Assembly: GCF_009827435.1 (NCBI RefSeq)
Contig: NZ_WTYM01000021.1
Span: 102,466-166,465, forward strand
DNA: 64,000 nucleotides
Reading direction: 5' to 3'
From: Croceibacterium salegens
GTDB lineage: Bacteria > Pseudomonadota > Alphaproteobacteria > Sphingomonadales > Sphingomonadaceae
The notes under the pieces are model-generated. The model did no database searches and was not told where the DNA came from. It was given only the letters and a program-made list of their open reading frames with translations. A program made the translations under genes and the position numbers. Position 1 is the first letter of the stretch. Each line of letters starts with the position of its first letter. This document shows, piece by piece, positions 17,692 through 26,734 of this stretch.

Positions 17692-20382
17692 ATGACGACA
17701 GAGCTCGACAAGACTTTCGACCCCGCCGCGATCGAGGCGAAGTGGTATTCCCATTGGGAAGAGACCGGCCAGTTCCGGCCCGAGCGGCCGGACGCCGAGC
17801 CCTTCACGCTGGTCAACCCGCCGCCCAACGTCACGGGCAGCCTGCACATCGGCCACGCGCTCGACAACACGCTGCAGGACGTGGTCGTGCGCTACGAGCG
17901 GCTGCGCGGCAAGGACGCGCTGTGGGTGGTCGGTACCGACCACGCCGGCATTGCCACGCAGATGGTAGTCGAGCGCGAACTGGAGAAATCGCAGGACAAG
18001 CGCACCAACTACTCGCGCGAGGACTTCGTCGCCAAGGTCTGGGAATGGAAGGCCGAGAGCGGCGGCACGATCACCCGCCAGCTGCGCCGCCTCGGCTGCT
18101 CGATGGACTGGAGCCGCGAGCAGTTCACGATGGACCCGCACTTCACCCGCGCGGTGGTGAAGGTCTTCGTCGACCTCTACAACCAGGGCCTGATCTACCG
18201 CGACAAGCGGCTGGTGAACTGGGACGTCAAGCTGCGCACCGCGATCTCCGACCTCGAGGTCGAAACACACGAGGTCAAGGGCAGCTTCTGGCACTTCCGC
18301 TATCCGCTGGCCGACGGCGTCACCACCGCGGACGGCAAGGATTATCTCCACGTCGCCACCACCCGGCCCGAGACGATGCTGGCCGACATGGCGGTCGCCG
18401 TGCACCCGGCCGACGAGCGCTATGCCAGCGTCATCGGCAAGGAGATCGTCCTGCCGCTGACCGGCCGTCGCATCGCCGTCATCGCCGACGAGCACGCCGA
18501 TCCCGAACTGGGCAGCGGTGTGGTGAAGATCACCCCGGGGCACGACTTCAACGACTTCGAGGTCGGCAAGCGCGCCGGCTTCGCGGCGGGCGAGATGCTC
18601 AACATGCTCGATGCCGACGGCAATGTCTGCCAGACCTCCGACGGCTTGGTGCCGGCGGAATTCCTCGGCCTGCACCGCTTCCGCCGGGATGGCGTGGACG
18701 GTGCACGCGAGCTGGTGGTGCAGCGGCTCAAGGAAGCCGGCTTTCTCATCCCGCACGTCGACAAGGACGGCGAGGAGCACGACGCCGAGCCGCGCGTGAT
18801 CGCCACCCCCTTCGGCGACCGCGGCGGCGTGGTGATCGAACCCTGGCTGACCGACCAGTGGTACGTCGACGCCGAAACGCTCGCCAAGGGTCCGATCGAG
18901 GCGGTGAAGACCGGCAAGATCGAGATCGTCCCCAAGAGCTGGGAAAAGACCTTCTTCAACTGGATGGAGAACATCCAGCCGTGGTGCGTCAGCCGCCAGC
19001 TGTGGTGGGGGCACCGGATTCCCGCTTGGTACGACGAGGAAGGCAACGTCTACGTCGCCGAGAGCGAGGAAGAGGCCTACGCGCAGGCCTGCGGCCATAC
19101 GCTGACGCGCGACGAGGACGTCCTCGACACCTGGTTCTCCTCCGCGCTGTGGCCCTTCGCCACGCTCGGCTGGCCGGAGCAGAGCGAGCTGCTCGAACGC
19201 CATTACCCCAACGACCTGCTGATCTCCGGCTTCGACATCCTGTTCTTCTGGGATGCGCGGATGATGATGATGGGGATGCACAACACCGGGCAGATCCCCT
19301 GGCCGCGACTCTACCTGCATGGCCTCGTGCGCGCGCCCGACGGGCAGAAGATGTCCAAGTCGAAAGGCAACGTGGTCGATCCGCTCGGCCTGATCGACAA
19401 ATACGGCGCCGACGCGCTGCGCTTCTTCATGGCGGCGATGGAAAGCCAGGGCCGCGACATCAAGATGGACGAGAAGCGGGTCGAGGGATACCGCAACTTC
19501 GCGACAAAGCTCTGGAATGCCACGCGTTTCTGCCAGGCCAACGGCATCGGCGCCTCGCAGTCGGTCGCCGCGCCCGAGGCGACGCTGGCGGTCAACAAGT
19601 GGATCGTCGGCGAGGTCGTGGAAACCCTCGCCGAACTCGACAAGGCGATGACCGACCTGCGCTTCGACGCCGCCGCCAACGCCGTCTACCACTTCGCGTG
19701 GGATACCTTCTGCGACTGGTATCTCGAACTCATCAAGGGCGCGATCGACGCGGAGACCAAGGCCGTCGCCGGGTGGGCGCTCGACCAGATCCTCGTCATG
19801 CTGCACCCGTTCATGCCCTTCATCACCGAAGAGCTGTGGCACGCACAGGGTGAGCGGCCCTACGACCTGATCGTGGCGAAGTGGCCGGAGCCCGAAGCGG
19901 CGGTCGACGCCGTGGCCAAGGCCGAGATCGACTGGCTGGTCGACCTCACCCGCTCTATCCGCACCGCGAAGAACGAACTCGGCATCGCGCCCGGCGCGAG
20001 GCTCGCGGCATGGCTGTCCGAGCCGACCGCACTGGCCCGCGCGGTGATGGCCGGCAACGCCGCCGCGCTCGAACGCCTCGCCCGCTTCTCCGCGATCAAC
20101 ATCGGCACGGCGCCGGAAGGTGCGGCAATGCAAGTCGGCGCGGGCAGCGACACCTTCGTCATTCCGCTCGGTGGGATTATCGACATCGAGGCCGAGAAGG
20201 CCCGTCTCGCCAAGGCGCTCGAGGCCTCGCGGAAGGAAGCGAAGTCGCTCGAAGGTCGGCTGTCCAACGCCAACTTCGTCGAGCGGGCCAAGCCCGAGGC
20301 GGTCGAGAAGGCGCGCGCCGACCACGCCCACCACACCGCCGAGGCGCAGCGGCTCGAAGCGGCACTGACGCGGCTGGGATAA
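17692..20382 (+). CDS. valS: valyl-tRNA synthetase
   Basis: 896-aa class I aminoacyl-tRNA synthetase charging tRNA-Val. The signature motifs are HIGH at residues 52-55 in [14 protein letters not shown] and KMSKS at 553-557. The CP1 editing domain (~200-400) and the [20 protein letters not shown] block are intact. The C-terminal ~65 residues form the antiparallel coiled-coil tRNA arm ([20 protein letters not shown]). The frame is open upstream, but ATG 17692 gives the standard N-terminus. It is a single plus-strand gene divergent from the Mla operon. Confidence 0.97.
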   Translation: MTTELDKTFDPAAIEAKWYSHWEETGQFRPERPDAEPFTLVNPPPNVTGSLHIGHALDNTLQDVVVRYERLRGKDALWVVGTDHAGIATQMVVERELEKSQDKRTNYSREDFVAKVWEWKAESGGTITRQLRRLGCSMDWSREQFTMDPHFTRAVVKVFVDLYNQGLIYRDKRLVNWDVKLRTAISDLEVETHEVKGSFWHFRYPLADGVTTADGKDYLHVATTRPETMLADMAVAVHPADERYASVIGKEIVLPLTGRRIAVIADEHADPELGSGVVKITPGHDFNDFEVGKRAGFAAGEMLNMLDADGNVCQTSDGLVPAEFLGLHRFRRDGVDGARELVVQRLKEAGFLIPHVDKDGEEHDAEPRVIATPFGDRGGVVIEPWLTDQWYVDAETLAKGPIEAVKTGKIEIVPKSWEKTFFNWMENIQPWCVSRQLWWGHRIPAWYDEEGNVYVAESEEEAYAQACGHTLTRDEDVLDTWFSSALWPFATLGWPEQSELLERHYPNDLLISGFDILFFWDARMMMMGMHNTGQIPWPRLYLHGLVRAPDGQKMSKSKGNVVDPLGLIDKYGADALRFFMAAMESQGRDIKMDEKRVEGYRNFATKLWNATRFCQANGIGASQSVAAPEATLAVNKWIVGEVVETLAELDKAMTDLRFDAAANAVYHFAWDTFCDWYLELIKGAIDAETKAVAGWALDQILVMLHPFMPFITEELWHAQGERPYDLIVAKWPEPEAAVDAVAKAEIDWLVDLTRSIRTAKNELGIAPGARLAAWLSEPTALARAVMAGNAAALERLARFSAINIGTAPEGAAMQVGAGSDTFVIPLGGIIDIEAEKARLAKALEASRKEAKSLEGRLSNANFVERAKPEAVEKARADHAHHTAEAQRLEAALTRLG

Positions 20383-20405
20383 TTCCTCCCCCGGCGGGGG
20401 AGGAA
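20383..20405. repeat. hairpin just after valS
   Basis: A perfect 10-bp inverted repeat (TTCCTCCCCC, three-base loop, GGGGGAGGAA) begins directly after the valS stop. The plus strand continues with A residues, not a T tract, so it does not look like a standard Rho-independent terminator for valS. It may still pause polymerase or protect the transcript end. Confidence 0.5.
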
Positions 20406-20476
20406 AAAACTTTCCTACAGGGTGATGTTTCTGACAAGCGGGGCCGATGACCGCGCTTTCGCCCCTGTCCAGCACC

Positions 20477-20508
20477 CCGCAAGGTGACACTTCTTGCCGC
20501 AAGGTGAC
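20477..20508. repeat. two direct copies of CCGCAAGGTGAC
   Basis: The 12-mer CCGCAAGGTGAC occurs at 20477-20488 and again at 20497-20508, a 20-base period. It lies directly beside the 37-bp dispersed repeat in the valS-queE gap and may belong to the same repeat family. No protein-coding or RNA function is apparent. Confidence 0.7.
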
Positions 20509-20513
20509 GGTTT

Positions 20514-20550
20514 CGGAGTTTTGCCCCAGGACACTGTCAGATGTGTCAAC
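20514..20550 (-). repeat. 37-bp dispersed repeat, copy 1
   Basis: Read on the minus strand, this sequence runs from GTTGACACATCTGACAGTG to GGGGCAAAACTCCG. It matches 63209-63245 at 36 of 37 positions in the opposite orientation. It lies in the untranslated gap upstream of queE. The second copy is beside an IS6-like transposase, which suggests a mobile or IS-derived origin. Confidence 0.85.
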
Positions 20551-20577
20551 TGCGTGTGAGCTTTTCGCGGTGCGGCG

Positions 20578-21312
20578 ATGGGCCTGATCCTTGCCACCGA
20601 CGATACCGGTGAGGCGGAAATCTTTGCCTCGCTGCAGGGCGAAGGCCCCTCGCAGGGCAAGCCTTGCGCCTTCATCCGGCTGAGCCGCTGCAACCTCGCC
20701 TGCGTGTGGTGCGACACGCCCTACACCTGGCATTTCGAGGGCGACAACCGGCCGCACCGGGGCGGCGAGACGTATGACCGCAAGGCCAACCAGGTCTCGC
20801 TGACGCCCGAAGAGGCCGCCGCGCGGATCGCCGCGCTCGGCCAGCCGCGCCTCGTCGTGACGGGGGGTGAGCCATTGTTGCAGGCCCCGGCGCTGGCGAA
20901 GCTGCTGGCGCTGCTCCCCGACGTGCGCGTCGAAATCGAGACCAACGGCACCGTCGCCCCGACGCCCGCGCTCGACGCGCTCGTCGCGCAGTACAACGTC
21001 AGCCCCAAGCTCGCCCATTCCGGCAACCCGGCCGACCTCGCCCTGCCGCCCGAGCGCCTCACAGCATGGGCCGCCGAGCCGCGCGCGGCTCTCAAGTTCG
21101 TCGTCGCCGCACCAGAAGATGTCGAAGAAGTACTGGCGCTCGCCGATCGCTTTGCCATCCAGCGCGAGCGGGTCTGGCTGATGGCGGAAGGCACCGATGC
21201 GGCCACGCTCGACGGGCGTGAGCGCTGGCTCGGGCCGCTGTGTATCGAACACGGCTTCGCGATGAGCGACCGCCAGCACATCCGCCTGTTCGGCGACACG
21301 CGTGGGACCTGA
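20578..21312 (+). CDS. queE: 7-carboxy-7-deazaguanine synthase
   Basis: 244-aa radical-SAM enzyme of queuosine/7-deazaguanine biosynthesis. It contracts 6-carboxytetrahydropterin to 7-carboxy-7-deazaguanine. The iron-sulfur cluster cysteines are Cys38, Cys42 and Cys45 in RCNLACVWCDTPYTW, so it has the three-residue spacing CxxxCxxC. The SAM-binding GGEP appears in LVVTGGEPLLQAPAL. The N-terminal EIFASLQGEGPSQGKP is the family's substrate-loop start. No queC, queD or queF is visible nearby. It ends one base before the convergent methyltransferase stop. Confidence 0.94.
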   Translation: MGLILATDDTGEAEIFASLQGEGPSQGKPCAFIRLSRCNLACVWCDTPYTWHFEGDNRPHRGGETYDRKANQVSLTPEEAAARIAALGQPRLVVTGGEPLLQAPALAKLLALLPDVRVEIETNGTVAPTPALDALVAQYNVSPKLAHSGNPADLALPPERLTAWAAEPRAALKFVVAAPEDVEEVLALADRFAIQRERVWLMAEGTDAATLDGRERWLGPLCIEHGFAMSDRQHIRLFGDTRGT

Positions 21313-21313
21313 A

Positions 21314-22048
21314 TCAGCGGTGCGCGATCACCGCGAAGTAGCCGAGCACGCCGCGGTAACCGTCGAGGTATTCGGCGCGGTGACGCCGCGCCGCCTCGCG
21401 CAACTGCGCGGCATCGTCGGGCGCGCTCGAGGCAATGCGTTCGGCATGGCTTTCCGCGCCCGCGCACCAGGCGGTTTCGTAGTCCTCCCATTCCTGCTGG
21501 CTGCTGAGCGCGATCGATTCGACCCGCAGCCCGGCAGTCTCGATCGCCGCGAAAACCTGCGAGAGGTAGGGGATATCGCTCTCGGTCGCGCCGAGTGCGG
21601 CCAGCGCCGCGGGCGAGGGCCTCTCCTGCCAGAACCCGTCGGAGAACAGCAGCGCGCCGCCCGGCGCGAGCCGTTCCGCCAGCAGCCCGAGCGCGGACTG
21701 CGCCCCGCCGAGCGCGTGGCACGCGCCGTTGCACAGGATCGCGTCCCACCGCTCCTCGGCGGCAAGGAACTCCGCCGCCGGGGCCTCGACCAGCCGGACC
21801 GCAGGGCCGAGCCGCCCCTCCGCACGGGCCAAGGCCGGGGCCGAGAGGTCGACCCCGCACAGCGTCAGCTCCCGCCCGGACAGGCGCGCCAGCCATTCGC
21901 CCTCGCCGCACCCGACATCGAGCACCCGCGCGCCCCCCGGCAGGCCCAGCGCATCGATCAGGGCGGCAACCGTCGCATCGGACAGCGGACAGGCGATGGG
22001 ATGCCCGGCGTGGGCGATGAGCGAGATTTCCTGGCGGGTCAGCGTCAT
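21314..22048 (-). CDS. class I SAM-dependent methyltransferase
   Basis: 244 aa. Motif I is VLDVGCGEGEWLARL (~43-57), the acidic motif II is LCGVDLSAPALARAEG, and AILCNGACHALGG plus LAPGGALLFSDGFW follow as the later strands. The C-terminal third is helical and rich in Ala, Arg and Glu, possibly a substrate lid. The acceptor is unknown. A TTG three codons upstream is a weaker start than ATG 22048. It is convergent with queE and separated from it by one base. Confidence 0.82.
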   Translation of the reverse strand: MTLTRQEISLIAHAGHPIACPLSDATVAALIDALGLPGGARVLDVGCGEGEWLARLSGRELTLCGVDLSAPALARAEGRLGPAVRLVEAPAAEFLAAEERWDAILCNGACHALGGAQSALGLLAERLAPGGALLFSDGFWQERPSPAALAALGATESDIPYLSQVFAAIETAGLRVESIALSSQQEWEDYETAWCAGAESHAERIASSAPDDAAQLREAARRHRAEYLDGYRGVLGYFAVIAHR

Positions 22049-22173
22049 GGCCCGCAACTAGTCGGGCATGGCGCCCAAGTCGAACCCTTGCTGCAATTGA
22101 CTTTGTCTAACAGGTTGCACATCCAAGCCCACGGGCACGCGCTGGACGAAAGCAAAGCGAAACAGGGGATTCT

Positions 22174-23649
22174 ATGAGCGAACAGCCTGGCGCAGGGCCG
22201 GCCAAGGGACCGGGCATGCCGATGCGCGGTGACCTTACACAGGGGCCGGTGTTGCCCACTTTGCTGATGTTCGCGGTGCCCACACTGCTGTCGAACATTC
22301 TGCAGTCGCTGAACGGCACGATCAATTCGATCTGGGTCGGGCGGCTGATCGGCGAGGCTGCGCTGGCCGCCACGGCCAACGCCAACATCATCATGTTCCT
22401 CGTCTCCAGTCTCGCCTTCGGGTTCGGCATGGCCGGCACGGTCAAGATCGGCCAACGCTTCGGCGCGCGAAATATCGCCGGCGCACGGCGCACGTTCGGC
22501 AGCGCGGTGGGATTCTCCGCCGGGCTGATGGTGGCGATTGCCGCGATCGGCTGGATCACCGCCCCGGCATTGCTCGACCTGCTGGAAACGCCGGGCGAAG
22601 CCTATGGCCTCGCGCTTACCTACCTGCGTCTGCTGTTCATCTCGATGCCCTTCATGATGGTTTCGATCATCCTGACGATGGGCCTGCGCGGTACCGGCGA
22701 TGCCCGCACGCCGCTGATCTTCATGCTCGTGACGGTCGCCATCGACGCAGTGCTCAACCCGATGCTGATCACTGGCTTCGGCCCGTTCCCCGAACTCGGC
22801 ATCGCCGGATCGGCGGGATCGACAATCGTTGCGAGCATGATCTCGTTCGTCGGCATGGTGATCTACACGTACGCCAAGGACCTGCCGCTGCGCCTGCGCG
22901 GGTCCGAACTCGCCTACTTGCGGCCGCACCGCGACGAACTCGGCTTCATCATCGCCAAGGGCCTGCCGATGGGCGCGCAGATGCTGGTCATGAGCGCGGC
23001 GGGCATCATCATCGTCGGACTGGTCAATCGCGAAGGCCTGCTGACCACCGCCGCCTATGGCGCGGCGATGCAGCTGTTCACCTACATCCAGATGCCCGCG
23101 ATGGCGATCGGCGGAGCGGTTTCGGCCATGGCGGCGCAGTTCATCGGCGCCAGGAAATGGCAGGGGCTGGAAGGAATCAATCGCGCCGGCGTGATGGTCA
23201 ACCTGCTGATGACCGGGGTGCTGACCGCGGTCCTGCTGGTGTTCGACCGCCCGGCGCTGGTGCTGTTCCTCGGCCCGGACAGCCCGGCGGTCGATACCGC
23301 GCGGCACATCCAGTTGCTGGCGAGCTGGAACTTCGTGCTGTTCGCTCCGGCGATGGTCTATTCGGCGACGATGCGTGCCGGCGGCGCGGTGTGGGTGCCG
23401 CTGGTGGTGCTGGCCATCTCGCTCTACCCGGTGCGGCTCGGCTTCTATTTCCTCGCCTACGATTCACTGGGCGGTGACGCGATCTGGTGGTCGTTCCCGG
23501 TCGGCGCCCTTGCCGGCCTGGTGCTGAGCTGGGCGGCCTACCGCTTCCTGCCGTGGCGCGACAAGGCGATTGCCGAGAGCGAGGCCGAAGCGCTCGAACA
23601 GGCCCACGCCGACGGCCAGCCGGCAGGCCGGATGATGCCCGAACTCTAG
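22174..23649 (+). CDS. MATE-family efflux transporter
   Basis: 491 aa with twelve predicted membrane helices in two homologous halves, the MATE layout. The N-terminal half carries VLPTLLMFAVPTLLSNILQS and a helix pair around SIWVGRLIGEAALAATANAN. MATE proteins export cationic drugs or metabolites in exchange for protons or sodium; with NhaA and NhaD also present, sodium coupling is plausible but not shown. The C-terminus has a short acidic cytoplasmic tail. It converges on the PilZ gene, sharing CTAG. Confidence 0.92.
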   Translation: MSEQPGAGPAKGPGMPMRGDLTQGPVLPTLLMFAVPTLLSNILQSLNGTINSIWVGRLIGEAALAATANANIIMFLVSSLAFGFGMAGTVKIGQRFGARNIAGARRTFGSAVGFSAGLMVAIAAIGWITAPALLDLLETPGEAYGLALTYLRLLFISMPFMMVSIILTMGLRGTGDARTPLIFMLVTVAIDAVLNPMLITGFGPFPELGIAGSAGSTIVASMISFVGMVIYTYAKDLPLRLRGSELAYLRPHRDELGFIIAKGLPMGAQMLVMSAAGIIIVGLVNREGLLTTAAYGAAMQLFTYIQMPAMAIGGAVSAMAAQFIGARKWQGLEGINRAGVMVNLLMTGVLTAVLLVFDRPALVLFLGPDSPAVDTARHIQLLASWNFVLFAPAMVYSATMRAGGAVWVPLVVLAISLYPVRLGFYFLAYDSLGGDAIWWSFPVGALAGLVLSWAAYRFLPWRDKAIAESEAEALEQAHADGQPAGRMMPEL

Positions 23650-24053
23650 GCGCGCGGGGACGCGGGTACGGGAACTCCGTTGCCGGTCGCCATGCGCTTG
23701 ACCAGCGCTGCATTGAGACCAGCCGGTTCGTGACTGCCGGCCAAGCAGGGCCGCGCGCCGTCAGGCAGGTGGTAACCGAGGTGTTCGAGGGAGTTCGTCT
23801 GCAACGGCTGCATGAAGCGCAGGCCGGCATGGCCACGGTGGCGCCAGACGATCTCGGCGTCGATCACTTGCAGGCCTCTTATCCTAAGGCGCATCATCGA
23901 TCCTTCGGGCAGTCCGCCCTCGGGACAGGCCATCATGCAGCCCGAAGTAGAGATGTTGTGCAACCGCGCCGACCACGCCTGTCCGGACATCCGGCAATCG
24001 GCTTCAAGGTCGGTCGGAAAGCGGTAAGCCCGCCTCTGTTCTATTGTCGACAC
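23646..24053 (-). CDS. PilZ-domain protein
   Basis: 135 aa. The PilZ domain occupies ~5-100. The RxxxR c-di-GMP-binding element is read from QRRAYRFP near residues 6-13, and the second motif from NISTSGCMMACPE, followed by strands around IVWRHRGHAGLRFMQPL. It may therefore respond to cyclic di-GMP, but no output domain is attached. A GTG start is chosen because AGGGGGAG stands six bases upstream. It shares a four-base stop overlap with the MATE gene. Confidence 0.85.
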   Translation of the reverse strand: MSTIEQRRAYRFPTDLEADCRMSGQAWSARLHNISTSGCMMACPEGGLPEGSMMRLRIRGLQVIDAEIVWRHRGHAGLRFMQPLQTNSLEHLGYHLPDGARPCLAGSHEPAGLNAALVKRMATGNGVPVPASPRA

Positions 24054-24123
24054 GTCAGCTCCCCCTGATGGCTGGATTAGGGGGAAAAACCCAAGCAGTG
24101 GTAAACCGCGCAGTGGTGCGAAA

Positions 24124-24453
24124 TTAACCTTCCCCGGCCTCGCCGAAGTCCTCCTGTGGCACTGGCGTCCCGGCTTCCCCTGCCTGCCCGGTGCAGCCGT
24201 CCAGCAGGGCCTTCAGGTCCTGTCCCCACTTGCGCAGCGCCTGCGCGTTGGGGGCGAGGATCTGCAAGTCGTGCTTGGCGTCACCGTTGAATCTCTGCGC
24301 CACTGTGGGCGGCTCGGCGGGGATCTGCGCCTGATCGACGCAGACCGCAGGTTCCGGCGGAGGCAATGCCGGGAGCGCCACTTGAGCGGGCTCCTTCGGC
24401 GCGGTCGTGCACCCGGCCAACAGCAACCCTAGGATCGCCGCACTGCGAATCAC
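24124..24453 (-). CDS. spanin-like outer-membrane lipoprotein (Rz1/o-spanin type)
   Basis: 109 aa starting with GTG. The signal helix ends in lipobox LLAGC (Cys15), so the mature protein is a lipoprotein. It is proline-rich right after the lipid site (LPALPPPEPAV, IPAEPPTV), then has a helical segment ending in LRKWGQDLKALLDGC. Small proline-rich lipoproteins overlapping a coiled-coil membrane protein are characteristic of phage o-spanins. GTG overlaps the upstream stop as GTGA. This assignment rests on architecture and resemblance, not a confirmed family match. Confidence 0.6.
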   Translation of the reverse strand: MIRSAAILGLLLAGCTTAPKEPAQVALPALPPPEPAVCVDQAQIPAEPPTVAQRFNGDAKHDLQILAPNAQALRKWGQDLKALLDGCTGQAGEAGTPVPQEDFGEAGEG

Positions 24454-24833
24454 AGTCCCTCCGCGTTTCGGATGGACCTGGGTGTCACGCAATTCGTTTC
24501 GCGGATCAACCGCTGGCGCAGGTCTTCCGCTTCGGCTTCGAGTTCCTCGGCCCGCTGCGCCTGCTCGACGATACGCTTGTCGAGATCGTCCTTGCGGACG
24601 TCGGTCGCCAGTTCGCGATTCGCGGCGCGGAATTCGACCGTGTTCAGCTGTAGCTTGGTCAGCGCGTGGGCCTGCTTTTCGTGCAGCAACTCGTCGCTGA
24701 GGTCGGAGCGCTCGCGGGCCTGGACCCGAACCTGCCACGACAGCACGGCGACAACCGCGAGCAACACGATGATCAGGCCTTCTCGCCAGCCCATCCGACG
24801 CAGCAGTGGGGCAATTTTACCACTGGGATTCAT
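24450..24833 (-). CDS. spanin-like membrane/coiled-coil protein (Rz/i-spanin type)
   Basis: 127 aa. A basic N-terminus is followed by one membrane helix (LIIVLLAVVAVLSW, ~20-33) and then a long charged coiled coil (~38-112) that would lie in the periplasm, ending NCVTPRSIRNAEGL. This is the Rz layout. ATG 24833 follows GAGGA by seven bases; an upstream in-frame ATG at 24863 is less convincing. It overlaps the lipoprotein gene by four bases. No endolysin, holin or other phage gene is adjacent; upstream is a HerA-like ATPase. Confidence 0.6.
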   Translation of the reverse strand: MNPSGKIAPLLRRMGWREGLIIVLLAVVAVLSWQVRVQARERSDLSDELLHEKQAHALTKLQLNTVEFRAANRELATDVRKDDLDKRIVEQAQRAEELEAEAEDLRQRLIRETNCVTPRSIRNAEGL

Positions 24834-24922
24834 GGCAAGGTCCTCGTCAGCCAGCACGCGCAATTACCAGCGCAGCGGCGGTCGTGGCAACGGCAACTGC
24901 CGCAGCCACGCAACCGGAGGAC

Positions 24923-26650
24923 TTACTTGCCTTGCGAACGCCAGCGCTGCACGGTGCGATAGACCGCTTCTTCCTCGCCGCCGGAACCGCGCCACAACTC
25001 GGTGAAGCTGGGGTCTTCGGACGCCGGGCGCTTGACCTCTTCGAGGTTGTCGAAGGCAACGCGGATCGGGATCGCCACACCTTCACCGCAGATGATGCAC
25101 TCGCGGTTACGCAGCGCCGGGATGGAATCGAGGAAGCCGCGCGCGCCTTCGGGCATGGCGGCCTTCACGAAGGCCTGGTCGCGGTCGTTGTTGAGACGCA
25201 TCGAGATGATGGTGCCGCACTGCGACAGCACGCCTTCGGCCAGGTCGGACGGGCGCTGCGTGATCAGGCCCAGCGAAATGCCATATTTACGGCCTTCCTT
25301 GGCGATACGGCTGAGGATGCGCCCGACGCTGGAGCCGTCGGCGTTCTTCTCGCTGGGCACGTAGCGGTGGGCTTCTTCGCAGACCAGCAGGATCGGCCGG
25401 GTCTTTTCCTCGCGGCCCCAGATGGCAAAGTCGAAGACCATGCGGCTGAGCACCGCGACCACCGTGCTGGTGATGTCCGATGGCACGCCCGACACGTCGA
25501 TGATCGAGATCGGCTTGCCGCCGCCGGGCATGCGGAAGATCTTGCCGATGAATTCGGCCATGGTGTCGCCGACCAGCATCCCCGAGAACATGAACTGGTA
25601 GCGCGGATCGGCCTTGAGCTCGTCGACTTTGGACTTGATGCGCATGAACGGGGCGCTCGAAGTCGCCTTGTCGAGCTTGCCCATCTCGTCGGTGATGATC
25701 GTCGTCAGGTCGCTGAGCAGGTAGGGGATCGGCGAATCGACGGTGATCTTGCCGATCTGTTCGGCCATCCGGTTCTTGCCGCGCGCCTTGAGCAAACACT
25801 TGGCCAGAATGTCGGTGTCTTCCTGCCGGTCGTTGCCGGTCGAGGTAAGAAACACTTCGCAATGCTCCTCGAAGTTCATCAGCCAATACGGCATCTGCAG
25901 GTTGCTAACGTCGAAGATCGTGCCCGTCGTCTTGAACGCGGCGGAATATTCGCCGTGCGGGTCGATCATGACGATGTGGCCGTTGGGCGCGGATTCGCAG
26001 ATCCGGTGCAGAATCAGCGCGGCGCTGGTCGACTTGCCGGTACCGGTCGAGCCGAGCAGCGCGAAGTGCTTGCCGAGCATGGCGTCGACGTAGATGCCGG
26101 CGCGGATGTCGGAAGTCGGATATACGGTGCCGACCTGAATCGCGTTGCGGCCGTCGGACGCGTAGATCTGCTTGAGGTCGGCGGTCGTCGCCGGATAGAC
26201 CAGCGCCCCGGGGATCGGGTAGCGGGTGACACCGCGGCGGAAGCCGTGGATGCGGCCGGTGAGCTTTTCCTCGTCGCCCTCGCCCATGAAGTCGATGTTG
26301 GCGAGAATGCCTTCCGCGCGGCGGTCCTGCTTTTGGTTGCGAACGCTGGCGAGCAGCCAGCCGTCGTTGGTCTTGATCTTGATCTGGCTGCCGACCTGTC
26401 CGGCGAGCGAAATCGACGGGTCGCTGTCGCTCGAACACTCGGTGAGGCGCTGCAGGTCGAGGGCGATCATCGATCCCGAACCGGCAATCTCGAGCACAAC
26501 TCCAATCGGCTTGCCGGCATTGTCCGCCGAGGCAACTCGCTTCGCGTCGGCTGCCGGCGCAGGTGCCGGGCGCGGCGCGGCCTGCGCTGTGCCCTGCGGC
26601 GCGGCTTGACCGTTTCCGCCCTCGAATTGGTGGCTCGTCATCTCGTTCAT
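24923..26650 (-). CDS. HerA-like hexameric ATPase (DUF87 helicase family)
   Basis: 575 aa. After a low-complexity Ala/Pro/Gln N-terminus (~1-40) comes a beta-barrel-like region, then the ATPase domain: Walker A GSTGTGKST from residue 200, Walker B ILLVCEEAHRY with Glu425-Glu426, and LGLITQRPSDLAEGVLSQCG as sensor region. HerA proteins are DNA translocases often paired with the nuclease NurA in archaea, or with Sir2/nuclease partners in defence; no such partner is adjacent. A general DNA-maintenance role is therefore only inferred. The ATG at 26650 lacks a strong ribosome-binding site, and 26641 is an alternative. Confidence 0.85.
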   Translation of the reverse strand: MNEMTSHQFEGGNGQAAPQGTAQAAPRPAPAPAADAKRVASADNAGKPIGVVLEIAGSGSMIALDLQRLTECSSDSDPSISLAGQVGSQIKIKTNDGWLLASVRNQKQDRRAEGILANIDFMGEGDEEKLTGRIHGFRRGVTRYPIPGALVYPATTADLKQIYASDGRNAIQVGTVYPTSDIRAGIYVDAMLGKHFALLGSTGTGKSTSAALILHRICESAPNGHIVMIDPHGEYSAAFKTTGTIFDVSNLQMPYWLMNFEEHCEVFLTSTGNDRQEDTDILAKCLLKARGKNRMAEQIGKITVDSPIPYLLSDLTTIITDEMGKLDKATSSAPFMRIKSKVDELKADPRYQFMFSGMLVGDTMAEFIGKIFRMPGGGKPISIIDVSGVPSDITSTVVAVLSRMVFDFAIWGREEKTRPILLVCEEAHRYVPSEKNADGSSVGRILSRIAKEGRKYGISLGLITQRPSDLAEGVLSQCGTIISMRLNNDRDQAFVKAAMPEGARGFLDSIPALRNRECIICGEGVAIPIRVAFDNLEEVKRPASEDPSFTELWRGSGGEEEAVYRTVQRWRSQGK

Positions 26651-26734
26651 GTGTGTTGCCCGTCTCTGGTTTTTCCGCCTGCGGGCATAGCCATAGGCGG
26701 TTAAGATCAGGTCAACCGCCGAGCGGGGGTAGTC

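Noticed and set aside
15597..17870. 757-codon minus-strand frame extending the MlaF gene upstream
   Set aside because: The upstream part overlaps the MlaE gene in another frame; ATG 16472 with ATGA coupling is the natural start.
20383..20405. valS terminator
   Set aside because: A perfect hairpin is present but followed by A residues rather than T on the coding side.
17641..21279. 1212-codon minus-strand open frame across valS and queE
   Set aside because: Composition is antisense to valS and queE; no domain, no ribosome-binding site.
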